The notes beneath the pieces were generated by a model, which ran no database searches, was not told the DNA's origin, and saw nothing but the letters and a program-made list of their open reading frames with translations. DNA of 64,000 nt from Pirellulaceae bacterium (GTDB lineage: Bacteria; Planctomycetota; Planctomycetia; Pirellulales; Pirellulaceae). The stretch is taken from assembly GCA_019636385.1 (NCBI GenBank), contig JAHBXT010000002.1, forward strand, positions 1,302,001 through 1,366,000. Reading direction: 5' to 3'. Each line of letters opens with the position of its first letter. Within the stretch, counting starts at the first letter, position 1. Below, piece by piece: positions 1 to 8,599 of this stretch. The position numbers were made by a program, and so were the translations under genes.

Positions 1-21
1 GCACCTCAAACGGGAGAGCCT

Positions 22-534
22 ATGGGCCTAAACATAAAGAGAGAGCAAAACAGACTCGAACAAATGTCGATCATCGAACTCTGAGAACGCTATCACGGAT
101 TGTCGTCACGCAGGGTCTCGATCAAATGCAAACGCTGGTACATCAAGCGAATCCTCTGGATCATACAGGCAGCAACCAAAGGCGATATCTCCGAGGAATC
201 GAGACTACTCGCTAAACAGATTGCAGCAGAGAGGCCGTTTCGAAAATCGATTCTTCGCGTTCGGGCAAAGACGGATGCCGATGACACCTCGACATCCAGA
301 ACGGTAAGCACGGTACTCAAGCCCCCAGTCGATCGTCGAATCCCTGAGCCTGGGGCTTCTCTGGTCAAAACCTACAGAGGACAGACGATAAGAGTGGTTG
401 TGCGAAGTTCTGGATTCGAATTCAACGGCCAGCAATACAAATCACTCACTTCGGTTGCCAGAGCTGTCACAGGGCAGCGCCGTATCAACGGATTCCAGTT
501 CTTCAATCTGGGAAAGAAAGGTGCTGAGCGATGA
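22..534 (+). pseudogene. Decayed DUF2924 family gene
   Basis: Reading from the ATG at 22 gives MGLNIKREQNRLEQMSIIEL, then an in-frame TGA at 82-84, then ERYHGLSS and a long open stretch to the stop at 532-534. The part after the stop aligns well with the intact DUF2924 gene at 21633-22160: both have the KRI-W basic stretch, a YKG/YRG-(E/Q)-I-V-V core and the C-terminal ITGQ...NG..FF.L..KG. The interrupted position corresponds to an Arg (LREKF) in the intact copy, so CGA to TGA is the simplest event. Translation restarting at 100 would give 144 residues lacking the N-terminus. An ATG overlaps the stop (ATGA at 531-534), as in the intact cassette where a recombinase follows, but no recombinase remains here. 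DUF2924 function is unknown. The family is usually found beside serine recombinases. Confidence 0.75.
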
Positions 535-1408
535 GACTGCCGGCAAATAGCGGCCAGAACACATGCACCGGGAAACGGACAAGATATGCAGCATTTAAAC
601 CATGGCGCTGGCAGCAAGCTCGTAGCCAATAACTTGCAATAGTCGAAAACTGCAAGCCACGAACGGGATCGTATCGCTTCGCAGCCTGTATGAGCCCAAT
701 ACAGGCGATTTGAAACGCATCATCTTCTTCCATCCCAAACCAGTGGAATAGCATTCGAGATGCTCGCTTGGCCAAACGCAAATGAAACTCACAAAAACGG
801 TCAAACGCTCCAGGCTCGCCTTCTCGCATCGCAACCGCAAGTTCATCCGATTGCTTCGCGTAAAAAGGCAGTCGAGCAAACATCTCTTGCTCGGGAACGA
901 CGTCGAGAGCGAGACGCGTTCGCTCCATAGCATTGACAAGTGTTGCATTCTCCTCATCATCCAATGTAAACCGAAGGTTACTTATCCGTTCGAGTAATGG
1001 CCTCGGTGGCTGATACGAGAGGAAAGGATGCTCTCGATGTCGAACCTTTCGTCCGTCGATCTGATGAATTGCCCATTGCCAGACTTGCTTTTGCGGTTCT
1101 TCCGAGTGGTAAACGATAATGTGCTCGTGGTGCTGGCGAATAAGCTGCTTCTGAATTCGGCGAAGAAGACCACGGTTTGCGAGGGAAGTCCGATGTAGTT
1201 TGCAGCTGAATACACGCAGGCCACGCTTTTCGGCGACCGACTCGAGCCGAATACACTGATCATGAATCTCCAGCTCTTGCGATGAACTGAAGTTGTCCCA
1301 GCCAAGATCATCAATGAACTGTCTTGGTTCACCGGGAATCGGAATTTGCAAGGGGTTAGAGTTAGCGAGTTGTTGAACGCATCCTGCGTGAGAATTGATT
1401 GCATCCAT
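503..1408 (-). CDS. Truncated sigma-70-like protein with a restriction-enzyme-like N-terminal domain
   Basis: The C-terminal part carries sigma-70 region 2: EEDDAFQIACIGLIQAAKRYDP, then RGLQFSTIASYWLRACCQR, matching the core RNA-polymerase-binding and -10-recognition helices. It then enters a region-3-like FPVHV and ends about 15 residues later, so regions 3 and 4 are missing. The N-terminal half (LLRRIQKQLIRQHHEH..., FTLDDEENATLV, ALDV) resembles from memory the N-terminal domain of Eco57I-type restriction-methylase and helicase proteins. The last residues are encoded on the complement of the DUF2924 remnant, so the 3' end looks like a recombination junction. The frame is open to 1459, but a palindrome at 1451-1475 overlaps that start, so the ATG at 1408 is preferred. 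No clear Shine-Dalgarno supports either. Whether it still acts as a sigma factor is doubtful. Confidence 0.6.
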   Translation of the reverse strand: MDAINSHAGCVQQLANSNPLQIPIPGEPRQFIDDLGWDNFSSSQELEIHDQCIRLESVAEKRGLRVFSCKLHRTSLANRGLLRRIQKQLIRQHHEHIIVYHSEEPQKQVWQWAIHQIDGRKVRHREHPFLSYQPPRPLLERISNLRFTLDDEENATLVNAMERTRLALDVVPEQEMFARLPFYAKQSDELAVAMREGEPGAFDRFCEFHLRLAKRASRMLFHWFGMEEDDAFQIACIGLIQAAKRYDPVRGLQFSTIASYWLRACCQRHGLNAAYLVRFPVHVFWPLFAGSLIAQHLSFPD

Positions 1409-1450
1409 GCGGAGGTTTTTCGCTTTTGGGCAAAGTTGGAAGGGGAGGTA

Positions 1451-1475
1451 GTGACGCAAGCTCGGCTTGCGCCAC
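1451..1475. repeat. Intergenic palindrome
   Basis: Arms CGCAAGC (1455-1461) and GCTTGCG (1465-1471) enclose a TCG loop. GTG/CAC pair outside them across one mismatch. There is no T-run, so it is probably a small intergenic palindromic repeat and not a terminator. Confidence 0.45.
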
Positions 1476-1574
1476 CCCAGCTTCCAACTTCGCGATTGTG
1501 CGGCGCTCAGGTTGCACCTCTGCAGAGCCCTATCCTCCGTACAACTGCATTCGTTTTTAATCTGTCGTCATCGA

Positions 1575-2543
1575 CTATGCAACTCGCGGCTGCGTTTGCC
1601 GGGCAAGTTCGCGGCGCTTTCGCGCTTCTTCCAGCTTGCGATCGCGTTCGGCGGCAATCACACGTCCGAGGTCTGCCAGTTTGTCGGCCGGAGTGATATA
1701 TCCGATCGCGCTATTCAAACGCACGTTGTTGTAATGTTCGACGAAATCGTGAACGCGGCGTTTTGCTTCTTCCACCGTTGCTGGACAACTAGGTCGGATG
1801 CATTCCTGCTTCAGGATCCCGTGGAACCTTTCCAACTTGCCGTTGCTTTGGGGATAGTAGGGACTCGTACGAACGTGACTCAGACCGAAGATCCGGATAA
1901 AGAGCTTGAAGTCCTTGGCAATGAACTGTGGTCCATTGTCACTGATGATTCGCGGCTTGACACCAGGATTCTTTTCCAGTGCGCGAGCCACCACCACTTC
2001 GACGTCCTGCTCCTCCATCTTCTCGCGAATTTCCCAGTGGACAATGTAGCGACTGTAGCCATCGAGTACCGATATCAGGAAGTAGAAGGTACCTCCTAGA
2101 TTGAGGTAGCTGATGTCAACATGCCAATGTTTATGGGCCTTTTCGGGTTGTTCGAAACCTGTGCCATTCTTGCTGGGCAGATTGTTCTTGCGATCCAATC
2201 GCCGAGCAGCTTTCAGTACGCGATATGTGGTGCTCGGGCTGACAGCCACGATGTCATCATCAAGCATCATGAACGTCAAGCGTCGGTAGCCTTCTAGTGG
2301 ATGCTGGTCGTGGTAATCGACGATGGCTTTCTTTTCCCATTCTTCGATCCACCAATCACGTGGTATCTGGCCATTATGCTCATTGGCCATACCATAGCGA
2401 TGCTTCCAGCTGTGGAACTTGCTGGCAGCCAGTCCGAGCCAGAACAGCAAGCGTTTCATTGGAATTTCAGCTCGATCGCTCCAATACCTCAGGTAATCAA
2501 CGATCGAGTCACGCGTATCATGGGGGACCCAGCGTCCAGTCAC
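1575..2543 (-). CDS. IS3-family transposase OrfB (DDE integrase core)
   Basis: The 322-residue protein carries out cut-and-circularise transposition of the surrounding IS. It has an rve-type integrase core: HVDISYL supplies the first Asp, IISDNGPQF the second and the YYPQSNGKLERFHGILKQE block the catalytic Glu. An HTH-like region precedes it (YRRLTFMM, VSPSTTYRVLK). It starts with GTG overlapping the OrfA stop (GTGA at 2540-2543). Its frame is open upstream through an A7 tract, so an OrfAB fusion can also be made by a -1 frameshift, as is usual for the family. It is of normal length and has no internal stop. Confidence 0.92.
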   Translation of the reverse strand: MTGRWVPHDTRDSIVDYLRYWSDRAEIPMKRLLFWLGLAASKFHSWKHRYGMANEHNGQIPRDWWIEEWEKKAIVDYHDQHPLEGYRRLTFMMLDDDIVAVSPSTTYRVLKAARRLDRKNNLPSKNGTGFEQPEKAHKHWHVDISYLNLGGTFYFLISVLDGYSRYIVHWEIREKMEEQDVEVVVARALEKNPGVKPRIISDNGPQFIAKDFKLFIRIFGLSHVRTSPYYPQSNGKLERFHGILKQECIRPSCPATVEEAKRRVHDFVEHYNNVRLNSAIGYITPADKLADLGRVIAAERDRKLEEARKRRELARQTQPRVA

Positions 2544-2869
2544 AGGTCCCCATTTTCTTTTTTTGCCTTGACGTTCTCTTCCATGAGTTCGGAGATCACC
2601 TCATTCTTCAGCTGCAGCTTCTCCTCAAGCCGCTTGATCTGACGTTGTTTGGCATCTTCCAGCTTCGCCGCCGACTTCACGCGACGACCACCCTTACCCA
2701 CAAACGCCTGCTCAGCCTGCGCAAGAACGGCATTCACCCATTGATGGATCTGGCTCGGCTGAATGCCCAGCTCGTCGGCCAGATCGCTGACCGCTACCTT
2801 GTCCTTCAAATGCCGACGGACCACTTCCGCCTTCTGCTCTGCACCAAAATTACGTCTTGTTTGTCCCAT
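2540..2869 (-). CDS. IS3-family OrfA (HTH DNA-binding protein)
   Basis: This is a 109-residue HTH_Tnp_1-type protein. FGAEQKAEVVRRHLKDKVAVSDLADELGI gives the helix-turn-helix, QIHQWV the recognition end, and a C-terminal coiled-coil (KLEDAKQRQIKRLEEKLQLKNEV) is typical for OrfA oligomerisation. A good Shine-Dalgarno (GGGAGGTG) lies 5-12 bases upstream of the ATG at 2869. Near the 3' end, GCA AAA AAA GAA offers an A6G-type slippery site that shifts ribosomes -1 into OrfB. It binds IS ends and, as the fused OrfAB product, forms the transposase. Confidence 0.9.
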   Translation of the reverse strand: MGQTRRNFGAEQKAEVVRRHLKDKVAVSDLADELGIQPSQIHQWVNAVLAQAEQAFVGKGGRRVKSAAKLEDAKQRQIKRLEEKLQLKNEVISELMEENVKAKKENGDL

Positions 2870-3245
2870 GGAACACCTCCCGATAGTGGGTATGCTAACT
2901 CAACTACCGAGAAATTCCATTTCCATCAGAGGCAAGACACTTTTGTTGAATGGATTGCGGCTAGCCAAGAACTGAATGTGTAGGGTTTGTCTGAATTTGA
3001 TAATTGGACATCCAGGCGCCTCATTAAGAATTTGAATGTTAGCACCAGATTCTAGCGATCGCTGGAAGAATGCAAAAAGGAAGTTGCCGCGCATTTCAGC
3101 CGCCGAGCAGGTCGTTTCCGTTTCGGCACGAACAATGAATGATTCGCAATTCTGTGTGAACCTTATGCATCCAGAACGTATCCCCGAAAGGATAGCTACG
3201 ACCTTCCCGCGCCGATGTAGAATCCAGCCGTATAAGGACTAACAA
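2870..3245. other. Intergenic stretch right of the IS element
   Basis: It holds the right end of the IS and then about 340 bp in which I see no convincing gene. The short open frames here lack start signals and recognisable motifs. Confidence 0.5.
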
Positions 3246-4241
3246 GTGGATGAAGCACTGTTTAGACGCCTCAAAGAGCTAAACGAGGACTTCCGCCAAT
3301 TTATGGGAAGGGATGTAGGGACATTTTTCTGCCCGATTCTGCATAAGGATGAAGCAGTTGAGATTTGTAAGGGCCATGTTCTACCCCAGTCGACGAATGG
3401 AAGCGGACCTTGGGTTCCGCAGCGTAAGGACGTCGACAACACCTTTGGCAAACTCTGCGAGGCAAACCTCAATACTGTGCAGGCCCGCAACAAAGCGGAC
3501 GTAGATTTTCTTTGTGAGAAAAAATTAAGCCAGGCTACTAAACCAAAGATTGTGATAAAAGGTAAAGAGGTTGAGCACTATCGAACAAATGGTATCCGTC
3601 GAGTTGACACGCACACTCCTCTCATTGTCGAAGTAAACGGAAGAGAGGTAGCAAATTTCAATGTTAAGATAGACACGACGGTAGCATCGACCGTAAATTC
3701 AAACAATTTCGAGATTCGACTTGGCAAAGACTTCTCTCCAGAGGTTTGGGCGACAGCCTTAAAGGCAGCACATTTGACGATGTTCAAATTAATGGGTTAC
3801 AAACATGTCTTTTCTCCAAGTGGAACTCTACTCGGGGATGTGCTTCGTGAACTGTTTTTGCAAGCTTCGTTGAAAGGTACAAACACTCGAGAGCTACTAC
3901 AAAGGTCCTTCAAAGAGAACGAATACTTGGTCTGGCCGATCGCGACCAGTCGTCGTATTGAGAGCAGTATCAATAGCAAACGGTTCTGGATCTGCCTTCA
4001 GTCTAGCGGGACTCCATTCGCGTTAGGTGTTCTGGTTGTTATAGGCAGAGACGCTTTCTGCGTTGTCACTCCATGCGACCAATCCATTGATACCTACTTC
4101 AGTTTCCTCAAGACCCCACCAGTATCCGTTGCTGTAAAGGAGGTTCTTTTCAATAATGATGACCCGTCGAATTCCCATTGGGGTATCAATGAAGAGGAGC
4201 CGACTCGAATCCCAATTCTTTCTTCGATTCCGTCCGTTTGA
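3246..4241 (+). CDS. Hypothetical protein, possible HNH-like N-terminus
   Basis: I do not recognise this 331-residue protein with certainty. The first 75 residues contain FFCPILHKDEAVEICKGHVLPQS and later GKLCEANL, with Cys29, Cys41, His44 and Cys71. The GHVLPQS stretch resembles the ββα-metal HNH fold, where a His follows a small Cys-bearing hairpin, but the usual CxxC pairs are incomplete. The remaining 250 residues show no signal peptide, membrane segment or repeat. An N-terminal nuclease-like zinc module on an unknown sensor or effector domain is an inference. It stands alone on the plus strand between an IS and the methyltransferase gene. Base composition is more AT-rich than in the efflux region, fitting the accessory segment. 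Confidence 0.6.
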   Translation: MDEALFRRLKELNEDFRQFMGRDVGTFFCPILHKDEAVEICKGHVLPQSTNGSGPWVPQRKDVDNTFGKLCEANLNTVQARNKADVDFLCEKKLSQATKPKIVIKGKEVEHYRTNGIRRVDTHTPLIVEVNGREVANFNVKIDTTVASTVNSNNFEIRLGKDFSPEVWATALKAAHLTMFKLMGYKHVFSPSGTLLGDVLRELFLQASLKGTNTRELLQRSFKENEYLVWPIATSRRIESSINSKRFWICLQSSGTPFALGVLVVIGRDAFCVVTPCDQSIDTYFSFLKTPPVSVAVKEVLFNNDDPSNSHWGINEEEPTRIPILSSIPSV

Positions 4242-4575
4242 GACACGCCTGGAAAGTGGCTAGACCCTGATTGGTTGGAAATGATTCAGAGACCTTGCCG
4301 ATTGGCCGTTCCGCTACAGGAGCAGTTTGAACTGGGGGCATTTGTCTACGCAGTATTTCGCGCCCGAATGCGGTTATTGACACAGGAGGGCGTGACCTTT
4401 GCATTTAGCTGCCACTAAAACAACATTGGTCACTTCGCGATTCTAATAAAGTAAGCTCTTTCATTCAGATTAGAGCTGAAACCATCCAGTTCATGACATT
4501 TTGAGCTCATCCAGCCAATCCACCTGCTCATGGATACAGATGTTGGGACCCTGGCAAAGATTTTTTTGAGTAGCA
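4242..4575. other. Intergenic stretch
   Basis: There are about 330 bp without a supported gene or recognisable RNA. The promoter of the downstream methyltransferase gene presumably lies here, but no clear -35/-10 pair was picked out. Confidence 0.4.
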
Positions 4576-7419
4576 ATGGCGATCATGGCAAGATCGTTGT
4601 CCATGAGAGCTACAAATAGAAGTTCGCAGCTTACCTTCAATTGGGATGATCTGCCACCTGAGAATGAGGTGGTGTCTGCCGTCAGCACTTCCGATTGTAG
4701 CACGGGGTCAAGGGCCGCCTCTGGTGATTCTGCAAGTGATTTGGAGGCTGCTGCTTTCGGCGGAGCCGAAAGGCTTCCCCTTGACTTCCCGTGCGACCCA
4801 ACTCCAGCGAGTAACGGCAATGATGCCCAATCGTTGGAGAATGAAATGGAACAAACAACGCAATCAAAAGTAGCCTATGGATTTGTAAGGCCAGAGAGAC
4901 AGACTGACTTTGGAGGACTGACGCAATATAAGTGGCCAGCTCCTAAGCAGGATCGAGATTTAATTACCGTTGACCGCCTTCGGGCAGACATCGATGGCCC
5001 TGCCCATCGTTTCACAATCATGCGAGGTGATGTGGTCGAGGTGTTCTTCGACCCGTCCAAAGTTGAACTCGGTGAAGTGGTCGATATTTCCCATGCTCGA
5101 CAGGAAGTGGCAGTTCGCTTTCGTGCTGGAGGGGATGGAATTTGGTTCGACAAGGGGCAGATCTACCCGGCTCCACTGGACGAAGAAGAAGAATTCCTGA
5201 CTGGTCCGCTCAATCAAACGGTCGAAGCAAGCAATCGACAGCATTATCCAGAAAATGGATTGGCCATGTCGGAAAATGTCCCAGCTTATGGCGAGAAACT
5301 TGCGGTCAATTTCACCATGGACGACTATAAGCATTTCCGGTCAAAACTTGGCGATCAAACCTTGGAGATTGAAGAGCTTCATGCCGCGTTTAACTCTATG
5401 CTCCAAGCCGAAGAGGCATTTTTGAGCGATCTAAAGTCCCGGTTTAATGCCACAAGAATGCAGAATGTAGCTCGAAACCTAGGCAAGTTCGGCGGACGGA
5501 CAAAACAAGAAAATGCCCAGTCGATCTATGACGCATTGCTGAGGTCGTTTTATCTCAAAGATTCGTTCTCCTATTCACCGCTCCAACAGAGTTTCAAGGA
5601 GCGACTCAGCGAGCTGGTCCCGAGTCAAACCGCTGATGATCTTAAATCCTATTACGAGGCCAGGACCAAAGCTCAAGAAGCCGAACAGAAAATCGTTGAG
5701 AATCCAGAATCCTTAAGCGAGTTTCGGGAACTGATTCGATTGAAGGGGATAGGCCAATTAACTGAGCAGCAACTGGAAACCTACGACCGGCTGGCGGCTC
5801 AACAGAGTAGAAAGCAAAGGGCTGATGCAAAGCCAACGCAAGTTTCCAAGTTCGAGTCGGAAGGGCTATCCGAATCCAGCTTTACTATCAAACAGGGATA
5901 CCACGACAAGAAGGGATGCCCGTTGTGGATAGTTCAGCTTACCGAACGGGTGGAACGGGATGTTTACAACGAGCTTAACCGCAAAGCCAAAATGCTGGGA
6001 GGATGGTTCAGTTCCTTCCGGAAAGCCGATGCCGGTTTCCAGTTTATCTCTGAAGACTCAGCTCTTAAGTTCGCTGCATTACTAAACGGTGACGCGGATC
6101 GCACTGAGGAGCTGGAGGGACGAAAGGCACATCGGGAACAGACAGCGGCAGAACGGCTTTCTGAGGTAGCATCCCGCTTACTGGAAAATGCCGAGCAAGT
6201 CCTGCTTGATGATGAATCGAAGCTCAAGAACACCGCACGCCGAGCCGGTATGGCTGCTGGAATGCGAGGCCGGGCCTATGCCGAAATTGCCTTGGCCAAA
6301 ACCGTTCAGTCGATCGCCGATTCAATGTCGCGAGGTGAGGCCGAGTTCCTGGATGGAATTAGAGCGAAGACACATGTCGAGACGCTACATGCCATTTGGA
6401 GGTCTGCCAAGCAAGATCATCTGTCGGTTCTATTTCGGGAAGCGGAGGAAGCAGACAGGCCACTGACTTACGATCAACGCGAGCTCGAAAGAGACCGCTT
6501 GCCCAATCTGTCGGATGTTCCCTTTGTGGCTCTTCCCTACCCGACTGTTCACAAGCGAAACGTGCTGGATGTGTTGACCGTTGCCGCAGGGCGGTCTGGT
6601 TGCATGCAGATTTCAAAGCGATTGGCAAAGATTCTAAAATCGACCAAATCCGGAGAGATCTTTGAATTCAAACGCCCCCATGAAATTGAGCTCTACCAAG
6701 AATTTGTGGATCGGGCAAAATCGGCAGGAATCGAGGTGAGGTGGCTTGAGTCGTCACTCGAAGACTGGAAACGACTGAGAGCGGCCAACATTCACACGAT
6801 TGAAGAGCTACGTGCAGCGATCCGAGAATTGGCAGGCCATCAAGCCGAACGATTGGCTGACAATCCGATTACCAAAGCCGAAGATAGCCTCCGTGGTAAA
6901 CGACTTCCCGGTTTCTTCCCGACTCCGCGCCCTGTGATCAACCGAATGTTGGAACTGGTTCAATTGAAGGGTTCGGAAAGAGTCCTAGAGCCGTCTTGCG
7001 GTAAAGGCGACATTCTGGACGCAATCACTGAGCAGTTTCCAGACGCAGATGTGACCGGAATTGAGATCAATCGCAGCTTACAGGAAATTCTGGAAGCCAA
7101 GGGATATGATATATCGTTTGAGGATTTCCTGGATCATCAAGGCCAGTACGATTGCATTGTGATGAATCCTCCGTTTGAGGATGGACAGGAAATCAAACAT
7201 GTCCGACACGCATTCAGCCTACTGGCTCCTGGTGGTCGGCTGGTATCGGTGATGAGCGAAGGTCCATTTTTCCGTAGCGATGCCAACTCAATTGCCTTCC
7301 GAGCCTGGCTGGATGAGGTCGGAGCCGAAACAGAATCTCTTCCCCAAAATGCCTTTCGCGGCAGCGAAGCGTTTAGGGAGACGGGTGTAAGTACAAGACT
7401 TGTGAGCATCAGAAAATGA
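4576..7419 (+). CDS. Large mobile-element protein with C-terminal N6-adenine-type DNA methyltransferase
   Basis: This is a 947-residue cytoplasmic protein. The last ~170 residues are a class I SAM-dependent methyltransferase: FFPTPRPVINRML near 777, the SAM-binding motif I VLEPSCGKGDI near 805, an acidic VTGIEIN strand, and the catalytic motif IV NPPF near 864 typical of amino-methyltransferases. The preceding ~600 residues are mostly helical and of unknown function; a stretch near residue 475 (LGGWFSSFRKADAGFQF) recalls large plasmid and ICE proteins. It probably methylates element DNA against host restriction, in keeping with the ArdC gene next to it. The N-terminus is unsure: residues about 42-73 are encoded by a structured repeat (4699-4794), so either the repeat is an in-frame insertion of 32 codons or translation begins later, for example at the ATG at 4846. 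No strong Shine-Dalgarno is visible at 4576. Confidence 0.8.
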   Translation: MAIMARSLSMRATNRSSQLTFNWDDLPPENEVVSAVSTSDCSTGSRAASGDSASDLEAAAFGGAERLPLDFPCDPTPASNGNDAQSLENEMEQTTQSKVAYGFVRPERQTDFGGLTQYKWPAPKQDRDLITVDRLRADIDGPAHRFTIMRGDVVEVFFDPSKVELGEVVDISHARQEVAVRFRAGGDGIWFDKGQIYPAPLDEEEEFLTGPLNQTVEASNRQHYPENGLAMSENVPAYGEKLAVNFTMDDYKHFRSKLGDQTLEIEELHAAFNSMLQAEEAFLSDLKSRFNATRMQNVARNLGKFGGRTKQENAQSIYDALLRSFYLKDSFSYSPLQQSFKERLSELVPSQTADDLKSYYEARTKAQEAEQKIVENPESLSEFRELIRLKGIGQLTEQQLETYDRLAAQQSRKQRADAKPTQVSKFESEGLSESSFTIKQGYHDKKGCPLWIVQLTERVERDVYNELNRKAKMLGGWFSSFRKADAGFQFISEDSALKFAALLNGDADRTEELEGRKAHREQTAAERLSEVASRLLENAEQVLLDDESKLKNTARRAGMAAGMRGRAYAEIALAKTVQSIADSMSRGEAEFLDGIRAKTHVETLHAIWRSAKQDHLSVLFREAEEADRPLTYDQRELERDRLPNLSDVPFVALPYPTVHKRNVLDVLTVAAGRSGCMQISKRLAKILKSTKSGEIFEFKRPHEIELYQEFVDRAKSAGIEVRWLESSLEDWKRLRAANIHTIEELRAAIRELAGHQAERLADNPITKAEDSLRGKRLPGFFPTPRPVINRMLELVQLKGSERVLEPSCGKGDILDAITEQFPDADVTGIEINRSLQEILEAKGYDISFEDFLDHQGQYDCIVMNPPFEDGQEIKHVRHAFSLLAPGGRLVSVMSEGPFFRSDANSIAFRAWLDEVGAETESLPQNAFRGSEAFRETGVSTRLVSIRK
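4687..4814 (+). repeat. Structured three-way-junction repeat, copy 1
   Basis: The core 4699-4794 folds as an outer helix P1 (4700-4714 with 4778-4794, with a two-base TT bulge), P2 (GCCTC 4717-4721 with GAGGC 4744-4748) and P3 (CTTTCGGC 4754-4761 with GCCGAAAG 4765-4772, loop GGA). A single-stranded TGCTG joins P2 and P3. Copy 2 at 9652-9744 has the same plan with paired substitutions. Flanks (CTTCYGAT before, TCCANCGAG after) are also shared, giving a unit of ~125 bp. This copy lies inside the open frame of the methyltransferase gene. Confidence 0.7.
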
Positions 7420-7432
7420 ATTAGACAGGATT

Positions 7433-7474
7433 TAGTGACCCATGCTCTCCGCCTGAATCTCCGCTGGGTCGCTA
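7433..7474. terminator. Possible bidirectional hairpin between convergent genes
   Basis: TAGTGACCCA and TGGGTCGCTA can pair (one G-T wobble) around a ~22-base loop, in the gap between the convergent methyltransferase and ArdC genes. No T-run follows, so its role as a terminator is weakly supported. Confidence 0.3.
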
Positions 7475-8545
7475 CTCCTGATTCAATGACTTAAGACCGC
7501 AAATGATCTCGGCTGCTGTACTGCGGATCGCATCCAGCGATTTGCCGAGCTCCTCGGCATCTCCCTTGTAGAGCTGAATATAGTCGGATGCATGGCTGGC
7601 ACTCTCAATTCCAAATGCATGACAGACTACGAAGGCTACTGCCTCGGCCTCCAGTTCCCGCTGGTTCCGCGTAGTCTCTGCTCTTCTTTCACCCCGATGA
7701 AGCAGTTCATGGGCCAACTCGTGAGCCAAAACAGAAAATGTTTTAGCCGATCCTAGGTCTGGTTGAATGACTATTGTCCCACCTTTGGAAAGCCCCTCGG
7801 CTGCTCCCAATTCTTCATATTGAAGTTCGATTCCCTTACTTCGTATCAGAGACTCGATGCGAGCCAGATTCTCGCCCGGATCACCCTTGACAGTGCCAAT
7901 GTCTGGTAACGGCTCACCGGCAGTTTGAGAAATGTCGAAGACCGACACTACCTTAAAACCGACTAACATGCGCTTTGGTTGTTCGACCTGATCAGCATCT
8001 TGCTTACTTTCCGAGAAACCTTCCAGATCCGGCTTCTGCTTCAAGATGACCGGTGCAAGGATTCTAATTCCCTGCTCCCCTTTCATTACACTGCGACCGA
8101 GCTGCTTCCAGGCTTGAAAACCGGCCACATGGGTAGCGTCTGGACGCTGAAATGCAATCAGCATCAAATTGTTGAAGCTGTAGTTATGAAACTGGCTCAT
8201 TGCTGTCAGGAATTTCGTCAGTGTCTCGCTTTTTCCGGCCTTAAGCTCCTTTTCCAGAATGCCTAGTGCGGAATCCGCAAGTTTCAGAACCTCCTCTTGT
8301 CCCCGAGGCTTTAAGTTAGGACTGGTTTCAACGGAATCCTCAGTTGCAAGAGACTCTTCGCCCAGAACCCAGGCGTTTCGAAGTTCAATTATCTGCTCTA
8401 GTTCGTAGTAGCAGGGATTGGAGGGTGGTTTAGGTCCGGACAGTCGCTCCTGAGATGAAAGCCCTGCTGAGCGATTTATCGCAGCAGGTGTTTCGCCTTG
8501 CGGCAGGTGTGAGGTATTTCCGTATTCCATGGCAGAGATTGCCAT
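7472..8545 (-). CDS. ArdC-like antirestriction protein with HEXXH metallopeptidase motif
   Basis: The 357-residue protein has an ArdC-type ssDNA-binding N-terminal region (about 90-170: FLTAMSQFHNYSFNNLMLI, VAGFQAWKQLGRSVMKGEQGI, then the ILAP strand). A C-terminal zinc-peptidase-like domain has HELAH at 275-279 followed by LEAEAVAFVV, the arrangement of the ImmA/IrrE-like superfamily. Known ArdC proteins protect incoming plasmid DNA from restriction by binding ssDNA. The role here is inferred from that family and from the plasmid genes around it. It is transcribed opposite to its neighbours and diverges from the CHC2 gene. The first ~80 residues look disordered, so the true start could be downstream. 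The symbol ardC is not assigned because identity to a named locus cannot be shown. Confidence 0.8.
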   Translation of the reverse strand: MAISAMEYGNTSHLPQGETPAAINRSAGLSSQERLSGPKPPSNPCYYELEQIIELRNAWVLGEESLATEDSVETSPNLKPRGQEEVLKLADSALGILEKELKAGKSETLTKFLTAMSQFHNYSFNNLMLIAFQRPDATHVAGFQAWKQLGRSVMKGEQGIRILAPVILKQKPDLEGFSESKQDADQVEQPKRMLVGFKVVSVFDISQTAGEPLPDIGTVKGDPGENLARIESLIRSKGIELQYEELGAAEGLSKGGTIVIQPDLGSAKTFSVLAHELAHELLHRGERRAETTRNQRELEAEAVAFVVCHAFGIESASHASDYIQLYKGDAEELGKSLDAIRSTAAEIICGLKSLNQE

Positions 8546-8599
8546 AGGTGAAATTGCTAAGCAAAATTTTTTTGCTTAAGGATTCAGACTGTCAGAGAA

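Larger units (their letters stand above)
1521..2905 (-). mobile_element. IS3-family insertion sequence (ends approximate)
   Basis: Two overlapping minus-strand frames encode the HTH protein OrfA and the DDE transposase OrfB, the standard IS3-family plan. The outer limits are uncertain. A weak inverted similarity (GCAnnnCCC..TATC) lies near 1522-1533 on the left and, inverted, near 2883-2897 on the right, but no clean terminal repeat or target duplication was found. The element looks intact in its coding part and may still be mobile. Confidence 0.7.
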
